Assembly: GCA_002413785.1 (NCBI GenBank)
Contig: DHXR01000037.1
Location: 1 to 45,287 of the forward strand
DNA length: 45,287 bases
Source: Mucilaginibacter sp. UBA5151
GTDB taxonomy: Bacteria; Bacteroidota; Bacteroidia; Sphingobacteriales; Sphingobacteriaceae
Direction: 5' to 3'
Within the stretch, counting starts at the first letter, position 1. Every line of letters starts with the position of its first letter. Of this stretch, positions 23,307 to 32,055 are shown piece by piece. Made by a program: the position numbers and the translations under genes. The notes below the pieces were generated by a model. That model saw only the letters and a list, made by a program, of their open reading frames with translations, was not told the origin of the DNA and did not search any database.

Positions 23307-24083
23307 ATGCCTTTACAAATCAAAAAAGACAAACTGGATATATTGGTTTTCGACAACCGTCAATCTTTGGGTGAAGCCGCAGCAACCATGGTCAGTGACA
23401 AGATCAGGGACCTGCTTTCCAAAAAAAAAGATGTCAATATAATTTTTGCTGCCGCCCCTTCGCAAAACGAATTTCTGCAGGCATTGGTAAGCGATACCAC
23501 AATCGCCTGGCAAAAAATCAATGCATTTCACATGGATGAATACGTGGGGTTGCGTGACGGTTCATCAGAGTTGTTCGGAAGTTATCTGAAGTCGAGAATT
23601 TTTGCGCAAGTGCCTTTTCGTTCCGTCAATTATATTAATGCAGGTGCCGGTGATATTCAAAAAGAGTGTGAACGTTATACTGCCTTGTTGGCTGCAAATC
23701 CGCCTGATATTGTGTGCATGGGTATCGGCGAAAATACCCATATCGCTTTTAATGATCCTCACAAAGCAGATTTTAATGACCCTGAAATTATTAAAATGGT
23801 TTCCCTGGACATGATTTGCAGGCAGCAGCAGGTAAATGATGGCTGTTTTGATACCTTAAGGAAAGTTCCGGGTTATGCACTGACTCTGACGATTCCTGCC
23901 TTAATGAAGGCCCCATTTATCTACTGCATGGTGCCTGGAAAAACAAAAGCCTCAGCCATTTGGCACACCCTAACAGAACCCGTAACCGAAGATTATCCTT
24001 CAACAATTTTAAAAACGCATCATTCGGCTATACTTTTTCTTGACAAGGATAGCTACAGTAAATATCAAAATAATCCTATATGA
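23307..24083 (+). CDS. NagB-like glucosamine-6-phosphate deaminase/isomerase (variant active site)
   Basis: A 258-aa protein of the NagB/6-phosphogluconolactonase fold, expected to convert glucosamine-6-phosphate to fructose-6-phosphate and ammonia. The phosphate loop reads AAAPSQNEF (48-56), and FHMDEYVG gives Asp77 (equivalent to Asp72 of E. coli NagB). The catalytic loop reads GENTHIAFND (141-150): His145 is kept, but the positions of E. coli Asp141 and Glu148 are Asn143 and Asp150. A GEN-x-HIAFND form occurs in a Bacteroidota subfamily as I recall it, so this is likely a variant rather than a dead enzyme. Its stop overlaps the next start (ATGA at 24080). Confidence 0.82.
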   Translation: MPLQIKKDKLDILVFDNRQSLGEAAATMVSDKIRDLLSKKKDVNIIFAAAPSQNEFLQALVSDTTIAWQKINAFHMDEYVGLRDGSSELFGSYLKSRIFAQVPFRSVNYINAGAGDIQKECERYTALLAANPPDIVCMGIGENTHIAFNDPHKADFNDPEIIKMVSLDMICRQQQVNDGCFDTLRKVPGYALTLTIPALMKAPFIYCMVPGKTKASAIWHTLTEPVTEDYPSTILKTHHSAILFLDKDSYSKYQNNPI

Positions 24084-25624
24084 AAGTTCGAATATTAATA
24101 CTTGTTGCCATCCTGTTATTTGTTAAAGTGTCTTCGGCAGAAATGATTGACACGGGGGTCTTTAAGGTCCGCGGGTTTCATTTAGATCTTCGGATCCAGG
24201 TGATGAAAATGCCGGCGTTAAAAAGCTTTGCCCTTAAATTGAGCAAACAAGGGATCAATACCCTGGTAATGGAGTGGGAAGGGACCTACCCTTTTTTACA
24301 TGACCCGCTTATTCCGAACAGATTTGCTTACTCGAGACAGGAAGTAAAAGACTTTATTAAGTATTGTCAAACTTTGCATATCGACGTTATCCCTCTGCAA
24401 CAAAGTTTTGGTCATGTTGAGTATATTTTGAGAAATTATAAATATGCCGCCCTTCGCGAAGATGATAAGGATTTTTCTCAGGTATGCCCGAGTGAGCCCG
24501 GGTTAAACAAGGAATTGTTCACAAGGTTATTTAAGGATATGGTTTCCTTGCACCCGTCACCCTATTTCCATATTGGCGGTGATGAGACCCATTTGCTGGG
24601 CCATTGTGAAAAATGCAAAAAAAGGGCTGCGGAGATCGGAATATCACGCCTATATTTTGACCACATTAAGATGCTTTGTGATATTGTAGTCGGTCTTGGC
24701 AAGCGCCCTGTGGTATGGGCAGACATCGCCCTGAACTACCCGCAATATATCCACCTGCTGCCAAAAGAGACCATTTTTGTAGACTGGAATTATGGCTGGG
24801 ACCTTAACAGGTTCGGGGCTCACGAAGAACTTGTTAAAAGTGGCTATGAAATATGGGGCGCCCCTGCCATCAGGAGTTCGCCTGATAACTACTATTTAAC
24901 AAAATGGCAATCTCATTTCAATAACATCAGGGATTTTATACCGGTTTGCAAAAAGCTGGGATACCAGGGGATAATTATGACTTCCTGGTCTACATCCGGG
25001 GTATATTCGCCTTCCTATGAATCCGAAGATGAGATGGTTGATTTATTTGCGCTGCGGCATGTTTACCCGATAACCGGCTTTGACATTTTAATAGCTGCTT
25101 ATTGCCGGGCAATAAATTCAGATCAAACCCTAAACCTTGATCAATTTATAAACAGTTATTGCCACACTCATTTTGGCTTTGATGAGAACGAATCCCGTGA
25201 GTTTAGAAAAGCGCTATTCACCGCACCATACACCATTTCAAATGGGAAAGTTCATTCACCCGATCACATTACAATCACAAGTTTAAGAGATAGCGTTCGG
25301 CTTGCCGCAACTATTTTTCACACACTTCGCCCTAAAAAGAATAGTCAGTTATTTAACCATTTTAAATTGATGGCTGATATCCGGCTATTTTATGTGAGTT
25401 ATATGGAAATTGAAAAGGAAGTTAATGAGGCTAATTTCAGCCGGCAAAAGATTCCCGGCTATCTTGCCAGACTTAAAGAGCTGATGAATGAAGAACCTGA
25501 TTTAGATAAAAGATTCATCACCTTAAACCAGAATATGCTTTATACTGCAGCGATGCATGAAGAGAACACGCTCAGAAATCAAAAAATAGGCATTTTATAT
25601 AACCGCTTGGCCAGAATCAAATGA
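24080..25624 (+). CDS. Exported GH20-family beta-N-acetylhexosaminidase-like protein
   Basis: A 514-aa protein. A signal peptide is at 1-20 (ILILVAILLFVKVSSA). From about 30 on it is a GH20 TIM barrel: RGFHLDLR, VMEWEGTYPF, HIDVIPLQQSFGH, and the catalytic pair in FHIGGDETHLLGHC (Asp168, Glu169). It lacks the separate GH20b beta domain found in the second enzyme of the locus and carries instead a C-terminal helical part. It probably acts in the periplasm on chitin fragments or other GlcNAc glycans. It overlaps both neighbours by 4 bases (ATGA), so it is translationally coupled. Confidence 0.85.
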   Translation: MKVRILILVAILLFVKVSSAEMIDTGVFKVRGFHLDLRIQVMKMPALKSFALKLSKQGINTLVMEWEGTYPFLHDPLIPNRFAYSRQEVKDFIKYCQTLHIDVIPLQQSFGHVEYILRNYKYAALREDDKDFSQVCPSEPGLNKELFTRLFKDMVSLHPSPYFHIGGDETHLLGHCEKCKKRAAEIGISRLYFDHIKMLCDIVVGLGKRPVVWADIALNYPQYIHLLPKETIFVDWNYGWDLNRFGAHEELVKSGYEIWGAPAIRSSPDNYYLTKWQSHFNNIRDFIPVCKKLGYQGIIMTSWSTSGVYSPSYESEDEMVDLFALRHVYPITGFDILIAAYCRAINSDQTLNLDQFINSYCHTHFGFDENESREFRKALFTAPYTISNGKVHSPDHITITSLRDSVRLAATIFHTLRPKKNSQLFNHFKLMADIRLFYVSYMEIEKEVNEANFSRQKIPGYLARLKELMNEEPDLDKRFITLNQNMLYTAAMHEENTLRNQKIGILYNRLARIK

Positions 25625-26256
25625 AAACACTGACTGTGCCTTTTATACGACCGGAAGACTTAAAACAGGACAAATTGCCGGACCATCCTATTGATCAAAA
25701 GCCCTGGGCTAAAGAAGGCGATTTGTCCTGCGAAGCTGCATTTTCAATATCTCATTTTAATCATGGATTATGTATAAGGTATTCAGTTATTGAGCCGTTT
25801 CTTCGGGTCAAAAAACGGAAAATAAACGGAGCGGTCCAAAAGGACAATTGCGTTGAATTTTTTATAGCTTTGGACGAAGATAAAAGCTATTATAATTTTG
25901 AATTCAATTGTCTTGGTTCTATCAAGGGTGCATTTGGCGAGGGTAGACAGCACCGACAGTTTTTGTCTGCAAACATATTATCATCAATTCAGGATAGCAT
26001 GGGTATTTCACTTAATAACATAGGAAAAGCAAATCAAATCAGGTGGACGTTGAAAGTCATTTTACCCATGAGTGCTTTCTCACATCATAACCAGCAATCA
26101 TTAAGTGGTATAAATTGCAGGGCCAACTTTACTAAATGCGGTGACGGTCTACCCAATCCCCATTTTTTGAGCTGGACAGATATTCCCACAGCAAATCCGG
26201 ATTTTCATCAGCCCTCTTATTTTGGTAAATTGATATTTGAACCTTATGATTTATAA
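25621..26256 (+). CDS. CBM9-like carbohydrate-binding protein
   Basis: A 211-aa protein resembling the family-9-like carbohydrate-binding domain that occurs alone in many Bacteroidota sugar loci. The visible pattern is PWAKEG near the N-terminus, DNCVEFFIALDEDKSYYNFEFNCLGSI at about 78-104 split by turns, and NFTKCGDGLPNPHFLSWTDI toward the C-terminus. No signal peptide is visible, so unlike both flanking GH20 proteins it may stay in the cytoplasm or be exported unusually. It overlaps the gene before it by 4 bases and the next gene by 11. Family assignment is from recalled pattern. Confidence 0.7.
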   Translation: MKTLTVPFIRPEDLKQDKLPDHPIDQKPWAKEGDLSCEAAFSISHFNHGLCIRYSVIEPFLRVKKRKINGAVQKDNCVEFFIALDEDKSYYNFEFNCLGSIKGAFGEGRQHRQFLSANILSSIQDSMGISLNNIGKANQIRWTLKVILPMSAFSHHNQQSLSGINCRANFTKCGDGLPNPHFLSWTDIPTANPDFHQPSYFGKLIFEPYDL

Positions 26257-27847
26257 AACCATGTTTAAAATTTGCATAATTTCACTGACACTATCAGTTA
26301 GTGCCGGGTTTTCCAAAGCCCAGAATTTAAACCTTATCCCTTACCCCAGCCAGGTAGGGACTTTAAAAGGTAATTGTGTGCTGTATAGTAGACAGCTTTA
26401 TACTAATAATAAGCAACTTTCTGTTTTACTTCAACATTTTAACGAAGAGATCAGTTCCCAGGTAAAAACTCCCAAATCACCAAAACAGTTTATTGATTTG
26501 AAACTCGGAGCTTCAACAGGTGTTTACGGATCTTATGAGTTAATAACCTATGAAAAACATGTAGCGATCAGGGCATCTGATTCTGGAGGCTTATTTAATG
26601 GGCTTACCACACTGTTGCAGCTTTACAAATCAGCAAAAGTGGTAAATGGTAAAATGATATTGCCGCGCCTTGTCATTCATGACCAGCCAAGATTCGCCTG
26701 GCGGGGATTCATGCTGGATGAGTCCCGTCATTTTTTTGGTAAGAAAACTGTAAAAGAACTATTAAACTGGATGGCCTTTTATAAACTTAACCGTTTTCAT
26801 TGGCATTTAACAGATTCGCACGGCTGGAGGCTCGAAATAAAAAAATTCCCGTTATTAACTGCTGTCGGTGGAAGAGGGAATTTTACAGATTCATTGGCAG
26901 ATGCCTCATTTTATACACAGGATGATATCAGGGAAATCGTTCGTTATGCGAAAGAACGTTTTATTACCATCATACCTGAAATTGATATGCCGGGACACGC
27001 AACCGCGGCAAATCATGCTTACCCTGAGTTTTCAGGAGGTAATGCGCCGGGTTATAATGACTTTACTTTTAATCCTGCCAATAACCAAACCTACTCTTAC
27101 TTAACCAATATCCTTAAAGAAGTTAGAACTCTTTTCCCATCCGGAATAATACATTTAGGTGGCGATGAGGTTTCACTCGGCATTGCGGCATGGGGAAAAA
27201 ATCCGGAGGTTATCAAATTGATGTCAGCGCAGCAAATGACCGACCTGAACCAGGTTGAACACTATTTCCTAAAAAGAGTAGGGGATAGCGTTTTAAAATT
27301 CAGTAATAATCTGATGTGCTGGGACGAGGCCGTTTCTGCCGGCTTGCCGGTTAGCAGTACTTATGTAAATTGGTGGCGCCAAGATAAACCTGAAAGCTTA
27401 AACGAAGCTATCTCAAAAGGCTACAAGGTAATTTTATGTCCTCGATTGCCGCTTTACTTTGATTTTGTACAAGACAGTACGCACCGGTCGGGCAGAAAAT
27501 GGAGTGGGCGATATAATTCATACCTGGATATTTATCATTTTCCCGAAAATTCAATTCCGGCCAACACATTAGGCCAAAGTAACATCCTTGGCCTGCAGGG
27601 GAATTTATGGACAGAGACCGTTATTTCAGAGAAAAGGCTGCAATATTTAATATTTCCGCGAATGGCTTCGCTTGCAGAGGCTGGCTGGACTGTAGATTCA
27701 GCAAAAAATGATGACAATTTTAATGCAAGATTAAAAGCTCATTTATTATTATACGACAAGAAAAGAGTTTACTACTATAATCCCTTCCATCCCGGTAAGC
27801 ACCCGGAACCTATAGATATAACCAGGGGGTTGGGCGATCAGGACTAA
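26246..27847 (+). CDS. GH20 beta-N-acetylhexosaminidase
   Basis: A 533-aa secreted enzyme that releases terminal GlcNAc from chitooligosaccharides. A signal peptide lies near residues 6-26 (ICIISLTLSVSAGFSKAQ). The GH20b domain follows to about 140. The catalytic barrel starts at WRGFMLDESRHFFGK and includes NRFHWHLTDSHGWRLE, IPEIDMPGH and HLGGDEVS with the catalytic Asp307-Glu308 pair. The C-terminal NLWTE and FPR.ASLAEAGW are also typical. I chose the ATG at 26246 (11-base overlap with the previous gene); ATG 26261 is a good alternative, and the TTG at 26237 is unlikely. It is the last gene of the operon. Confidence 0.93.
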   Translation: MIYKTMFKICIISLTLSVSAGFSKAQNLNLIPYPSQVGTLKGNCVLYSRQLYTNNKQLSVLLQHFNEEISSQVKTPKSPKQFIDLKLGASTGVYGSYELITYEKHVAIRASDSGGLFNGLTTLLQLYKSAKVVNGKMILPRLVIHDQPRFAWRGFMLDESRHFFGKKTVKELLNWMAFYKLNRFHWHLTDSHGWRLEIKKFPLLTAVGGRGNFTDSLADASFYTQDDIREIVRYAKERFITIIPEIDMPGHATAANHAYPEFSGGNAPGYNDFTFNPANNQTYSYLTNILKEVRTLFPSGIIHLGGDEVSLGIAAWGKNPEVIKLMSAQQMTDLNQVEHYFLKRVGDSVLKFSNNLMCWDEAVSAGLPVSSTYVNWWRQDKPESLNEAISKGYKVILCPRLPLYFDFVQDSTHRSGRKWSGRYNSYLDIYHFPENSIPANTLGQSNILGLQGNLWTETVISEKRLQYLIFPRMASLAEAGWTVDSAKNDDNFNARLKAHLLLYDKKRVYYYNPFHPGKHPEPIDITRGLGDQD

Positions 27848-27857
27848 GTTGAAAAAC

Positions 27858-27899
27858 AATTAATAAAAAAGGAGTCGATTGACTCCTTTTTTATTAATT
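27858..27899. terminator. Strong bidirectional terminator
   Basis: A perfect 19-bp stem, 27858-27876 against 27881-27899, with loop GATT. It has an A-run on one side and a T-run on the other (GGAGTC-gatt-GACTCC core), so it can end transcription from the GH20 operon and from the convergent pseudogene. Confidence 0.9.
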
Positions 27900-27943
27900 A
27901 AATATTCCAAATGTTATCTGTAAATTATGAAAGAGCGGTCCGC

Positions 27944-28741
27944 TTATAGCGGGGTGAATTTGAAATTATGGATTATAATCTCAACGCTATATCCTGCCGC
28001 TGGCTTTTTACCATAATATAGCCAAAGGTTCATCATCACCGGCATAGAAAGGCTACTTACAGAGTTTGGTGGATTTGTCCAGGTCTGACTGGCATATAAG
28101 TTTGTGTCATCATCATAAAAGCCTTCTAAACTTTTAAAAGTAACAGAGTTACTGGTCCTCTTAAATCGTTGAGTAGTATAGGTTCCACTTAACGTAAACG
28201 GATACACTACTTCTACGCTCGATTGTGTGTTATCTGTTTGCGGATATAGGGTATAATTGAGCATATTGTTATTGTTTTGAACTCCCCATTTTGAATATTC
28301 AATACTATCTCATCAAACCCTTCATTGCCTGAATAATTAAACATCCCCAAAACCACATTCTTGTCAAATGAACCCAATGCTCCTTCTACACTCCATTGAT
28401 AGGTCCCATAGCCAAAGATTTTGTGCTAAAGTTACTTCTGCGCAGTGGTACTTACTATCAGTTGCGCTTTTGGCCAGCTTCAAATGGAGGAATCCGCTTG
28501 CATCCACCCATGCATAAGATGGGTCAAAAATATTCGGGCCCGGTCCCTGGCTTGCACCTCCGCTGTTTGTAACATTCCAGGTATATCCAGCAAATTGCAA
28601 AGTATTAGTGGCCGCTGCTAGTGAAGAAGAGTTAGTTTTTATTGCCGGTTGTACTTCGGTAGCAGCACTTTTCTATGTGTCTTTTTTACAAGAACTCAAT
28701 GCCACAAATAAAAGGAGCATGGGGAAAGTCGTTTTTTTCAT
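27944..28741 (-). pseudogene. Broken GH16/concanavalin-like lipoprotein gene
   Basis: Read by hand from ATG 28741: a lipoprotein signal (MKKTTFPMLLLFVALSSC, Cys18), then an in-frame TAG at codon 23 (28673-28675). The frame then continues through LQFAGYTWNVTNSGG. A frameshift near 28425 moves it to a frame reading GYGTYQWSVEGALGSFDKNV and GMFNYSGNEGFDEI. A one-base loss near 28305 moves it again to EYSKWG and MLNYTLYPQTDN, ending at 27944. Restoring the lost base gives DEIDIE, the catalytic signature of GH16 enzymes. With one stop and two frameshifts it is not functional. It presumably once belonged to the polysaccharide locus. Confidence 0.8.
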
Positions 28742-28824
28742 ACTTTAATTTTTAAGTGATTTAGATGTTTAAGAAAGAATATTTAATTAATAGGCAGTAG
28801 TACAAATAATTGCAATATAATTAT

Positions 28825-28838
28825 CGTGTACGTACACG
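28825..28838. promoter_or_regulatory. LacI-type operator before the NagX-like gene
   Basis: CGTGTACGTACACG is a perfect 14-base palindrome 45 bases before the start at 28883. Twelve central bases are identical to the operator at 20705-20718, which places this gene in the same predicted regulon. Confidence 0.6.
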
Positions 28839-28882
28839 AATATATTAATAAATGTTTTAAATTGCATGTGAATATTTAAGAA

Positions 28883-30001
28883 ATGATAGAAAAAGAACCA
28901 CGCCTTCAATCCCTTGACATTTTCAGAGGCATTACCATAGCCGCCATGATTTTGGTGAATACGCCAGGCGATTGGGGGCATATCTATGCTCCTTTGGAAC
29001 ATTCAAAATGGAATGGTTGCACGCCAACTGATCTTGTATTTCCATCATTTCTTTTTATGGTGGGCATATCAATTGTATATGCACTTCAAAAAAAGAAAAT
29101 TATCAAGGATTTGCATAAAGGAATCATTATTAAAGCTTTTAAAAGGATGGTTTTAATGATTTGTATCGGATTGGCCATTCAACTTCTTTACAACTTTGAC
29201 TTTCGACATTTAAGGTTTCCAGGCGTATTGCAACGCATAGCTGTCGTGTATTTTGTAGCGACAGTATGTTACTTGAAGTTTAATAATCAAGCCTTGTATT
29301 ACATCTTTTTTACCGCATTGGTAAGTTACTATATAATAATGGTCTTTATTCCAATACCTGATGGGCACTTAGCAAATCTTGAACCTTCTACAAATATGGC
29401 GGCTTATATAGATAGGTTCGTCTTTTCTGTTGATCACTTGAATCATTCAACTAAAACCTGGGATCGTGTTGGGTTATTAAGCACTATTCCAGCTATTGGA
29501 ACTACTCTTTTTGGAATTAAAGTAGGGGAATGGATAAAACGAACAGACGTTGACAGTGAAAATAAAACAGTATGGCTTTTTATCGCCGGAATAGCAGCCA
29601 TTATTGCCGGGTTGGCTGCCAATCTGTTTTTCCCCATAAATAAATCATTGTGGACAAGTTCATATGTATTGTATTCTGCGGGGATTTGTACTTTAGGCCT
29701 TACGATAACCTACTGGTTCGTAGATGTAAATAAGCAGAATAAATACCTATGGCCATTCCTGGTATTGGGAACCAACGCAATTACGGCTTATATTTTATCT
29801 GAAATTGTACCAGGGTTTATAAATTTTATTAAACTCAATAGTAACGGCCAACGGGTAACAGGCATGAAGCTACTTTATAGTCAATTATCACCCTACTTCT
29901 CGCCCAAAAACGCCTCCCTATTAAGTGCCGTTTGCTTTGTATTATTTATTTGGCTGATAATGTATCCGCTTTATAAAAAAAATATAATCATTAAATTATA
30001 A
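28883..30001 (+). CDS. NagX-like integral membrane acyltransferase (HGSNAT/DUF5009 type)
   Basis: A 372-aa membrane protein with about 10 helices. The N-terminus RLQSLDIFRGITIAAMILVNTPGDW followed by TPTDLVFPSFLFMVG (read across about 7-60) is the signature of the family related to human heparan-alpha-glucosaminide N-acetyltransferase and of bacterial NagX. Such genes often sit in GlcNAc loci, where they may acetylate glucosaminides. The operator in front ties it to the LacI regulon. The C-terminus (MYPLYKKNIIIKL) is complete. Enzymatic activity has not been shown for most bacterial members. Confidence 0.85.
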   Translation: MIEKEPRLQSLDIFRGITIAAMILVNTPGDWGHIYAPLEHSKWNGCTPTDLVFPSFLFMVGISIVYALQKKKIIKDLHKGIIIKAFKRMVLMICIGLAIQLLYNFDFRHLRFPGVLQRIAVVYFVATVCYLKFNNQALYYIFFTALVSYYIIMVFIPIPDGHLANLEPSTNMAAYIDRFVFSVDHLNHSTKTWDRVGLLSTIPAIGTTLFGIKVGEWIKRTDVDSENKTVWLFIAGIAAIIAGLAANLFFPINKSLWTSSYVLYSAGICTLGLTITYWFVDVNKQNKYLWPFLVLGTNAITAYILSEIVPGFINFIKLNSNGQRVTGMKLLYSQLSPYFSPKNASLLSAVCFVLFIWLIMYPLYKKNIIIKL

Positions 30002-30686
30002 CAAATCCCTCAAAATAGCCTATGAAAATCAACTACTGCATTGTAGCATCCGGGGTAAAAGGCTGCTTGACTTGGAGAAAATCAAAGCCGGCTACGCTGA
30101 CCTTCGATTTCCTTCAACACAAGCGGGGTTGATTGTATCTTAGATTTTAGGAGCAAAACCCGAAAGTTGGCTCTTTATTGACTTAAAACGGTAAATGGTT
30201 TGGTTCCTAAAAACTGCTATTGGGAGGACTTGGCGCCTGCCGAAGACAAGCGACAAGAACAATTCGGCTGTGTAATTCCCTCGTTTTCGAGTACTCCATG
30301 CCACCTGGAGCGAACTCTACAGTGTAATTCCAGAGCGGCTATTTGAAAAAAGTTCAGAATTAATCAGATAACGATTTTTATTCACCCTTTAAAAATCATT
30401 AACAAAATTACTTTATCTTTTGACTGTTGCAAGGAACGAATTACGCCGTCTGGTCAAACTTTCCTGGATGTTTACATGAGCCTATTGCTTCGTGACTATA
30501 AGCGAGCAGGACTGAAATTTAGTATCGCATCTACTGCTAATATTGTCTCTCTTATTGGGGATGAGATTTATCACGATGTGACCTTCCCGGTGAAGGATAA
30601 TGCGGGATAGATCTATTCTTATCAGTATAACATTAGCAGGCCGGTATCCCTAACATTTAAATATCATCCCGTTCGCTTAAACTTAT
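30002..30686. other. Decayed intergenic stretch with gene scraps
   Basis: No full gene is present. On the plus strand, short open pieces read like protein but are broken. RGKRLLDLEKIKAGYADLRF is at about 30051-30110, ending in a stop. ATWSELYSVIPERLFEKSSE is near 30300-30360. A 60-odd codon frame from about 30430 to 30610 contains MSLLLRDYKRAGLKFSIAST and stops at TAG 30608, after which the frame stays open again. I cannot name the ancestors. This looks like debris from one or more lost genes. Confidence 0.45.
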
Positions 30687-31376
30687 TCAATCATTTGTTT
30701 CCATCAGAGTTTTTAATAGTAATTTGGCAACATCTTCTGATGAGCCAGGATTTTGTCCGGTGATTAAAAGCCCATCTTTTTTAACAAATGAGCCCCAATC
30801 TGATCCTTTGCTGTAGTTTCCACCTAATTTTTTTAGTTCGTCTTCCAATAAAAACGGAACAACATCTGTTAATCCAACCGCTTTTTCCTCTGTATTTGAA
30901 AAACCTGTTACAGCTTTGCCTTTTACCAAAGGGTCGCCATTTGGTGCTTTAACTTTAATAAGGGCTCCCGGTGCATGGCACACAAAGGCCACCGGTTTAT
31001 TGTTTTTATAAAAATCTTCAATAAGCGAAATTGATTTTTCATCATTTGCCAGGTCCCATAACGGGCCATGTCCACCAGGATAAAAAACCGCATCATAATC
31101 AGCCTGAGTTATCCCGCTCAATTTTACAGTATGGGCCAACTTATCTTTTAAATCCTGGTCAATATTAAACCGTTTAGTAGCTGGAGTTTGCGAATCAGGG
31201 GCTTCACTCTTAGGATCAATGGGCGGCTGTCCACCTTTTGGAGATGCAATAGTTAATTCTACACCGGCATCAGCCATAACATAATATGGCGCTGCAAATT
31301 CTTCTATCCAGAAACCGGTTTTTTCACCAGTATTTCCCAAATCACTATGGGAAGTTAATACAATTAATACTTTCAT
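30687..31376 (-). CDS. DJ-1/PfpI-family protein (Hsp31-like glyoxalase/chaperone type)
   Basis: A 229-aa cytoplasmic protein of the type 1 glutamine-amidotransferase-like fold. The nucleophile elbow is AFVCHAPGAL with Cys133 followed by His134. The acidic partner is in TGFWIEEF (Glu25 or Glu26), and YPGGHGPLWDL (100-110) gives the family's GGHG turn. Members detoxify methylglyoxal without cofactor or act as stress chaperones. It lies upstream of a deleted oxidoreductase gene on the same strand, and the pair may once have been a detoxification operon. Confidence 0.88.
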   Translation of the reverse strand: MKVLIVLTSHSDLGNTGEKTGFWIEEFAAPYYVMADAGVELTIASPKGGQPPIDPKSEAPDSQTPATKRFNIDQDLKDKLAHTVKLSGITQADYDAVFYPGGHGPLWDLANDEKSISLIEDFYKNNKPVAFVCHAPGALIKVKAPNGDPLVKGKAVTGFSNTEEKAVGLTDVVPFLLEDELKKLGGNYSKGSDWGSFVKKDGLLITGQNPGSSEDVAKLLLKTLMETND

Positions 31377-31402
31377 AATTTAAGTTTTTGAGTAACTATT
31401 TA

Positions 31403-31719
31403 CTAAATTTCAACAATCATCTTTCCGGTGTTCTCTCCTGTAAACAAACCAATCAATGCGGTTGGTAACTGGTCAAAACCATGAACAATTGTTTCGGTAA
31501 ACTTCAACTTACCTTCTTTTACCCATTGCGCTAACAGCCGGATAGCTTCTGGGTACATGCTTTGAAAATTACTAACAATAAACCCTTGCATCAGCACACT
31601 CCTTGTAAGCAGCATTGGCTGTAAGCGCGGCCCGGCAATTCAATATTTTCAAGTCTGAAATTATCCACTGTGGCCATGCCTTTTGGTCTTGATGCGAGTA
31701 CGATTTGCTTTGTGTTCAT
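31403..31719 (-). pseudogene. Internally deleted NADP-dependent oxidoreductase (CurA/YncB type)
   Basis: From ATG 31719 the frame reads MNTKQIVLASRPKGMATVDNF...ENIELPG, the exact start expected of zinc-free medium-chain NADP-dependent oxidoreductases of about 330 aa. It then breaks at about codon 35. A second frame gives the family's C-terminus: MQGFIVSNF, LAQWVKEGKLKFTETIVHGF, and GLFTGENTGKMIVEI. Roughly 230 residues, including the nucleotide-binding domain, are gone. The product would be inactive. The 70-aa frame at 31403-31615 is just the surviving tail. Confidence 0.8.
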
Positions 31720-32055
31720 TGGTTTGTTTTTTGTAAATAATTGTACAAGAAATTTAATGTTTCCTGATTTTTTTGCCAGTTTTTGAATTAATTAAATAAC
31801 CTCATCCACGTAATATTGTTTTAATTTAAACAGATACTTTAAAGAATATTAGTGGTACATCGATCCATGTTTTTTCACAAACTTACACTAAAGGCCTTCT
31901 TACTATATCGCCAAACATTCATCTTAAAAAAGCACCGGCACAACAACATAAACACTTAGTATATTGACAAACAATCGATTATGCTAATAAAAAATAAAAT
32001 ACTCTTTTATGCTTAAATATTCGCTATCGTCGTATGAAAGTTCACGGATATCGAT
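31720..32055. other. Intergenic stretch, nothing recognised
   Basis: AT-rich, no frame with protein-like features on either strand. It probably holds the former promoter of the deleted oxidoreductase and the downstream region of the HTH gene. Confidence 0.5.
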
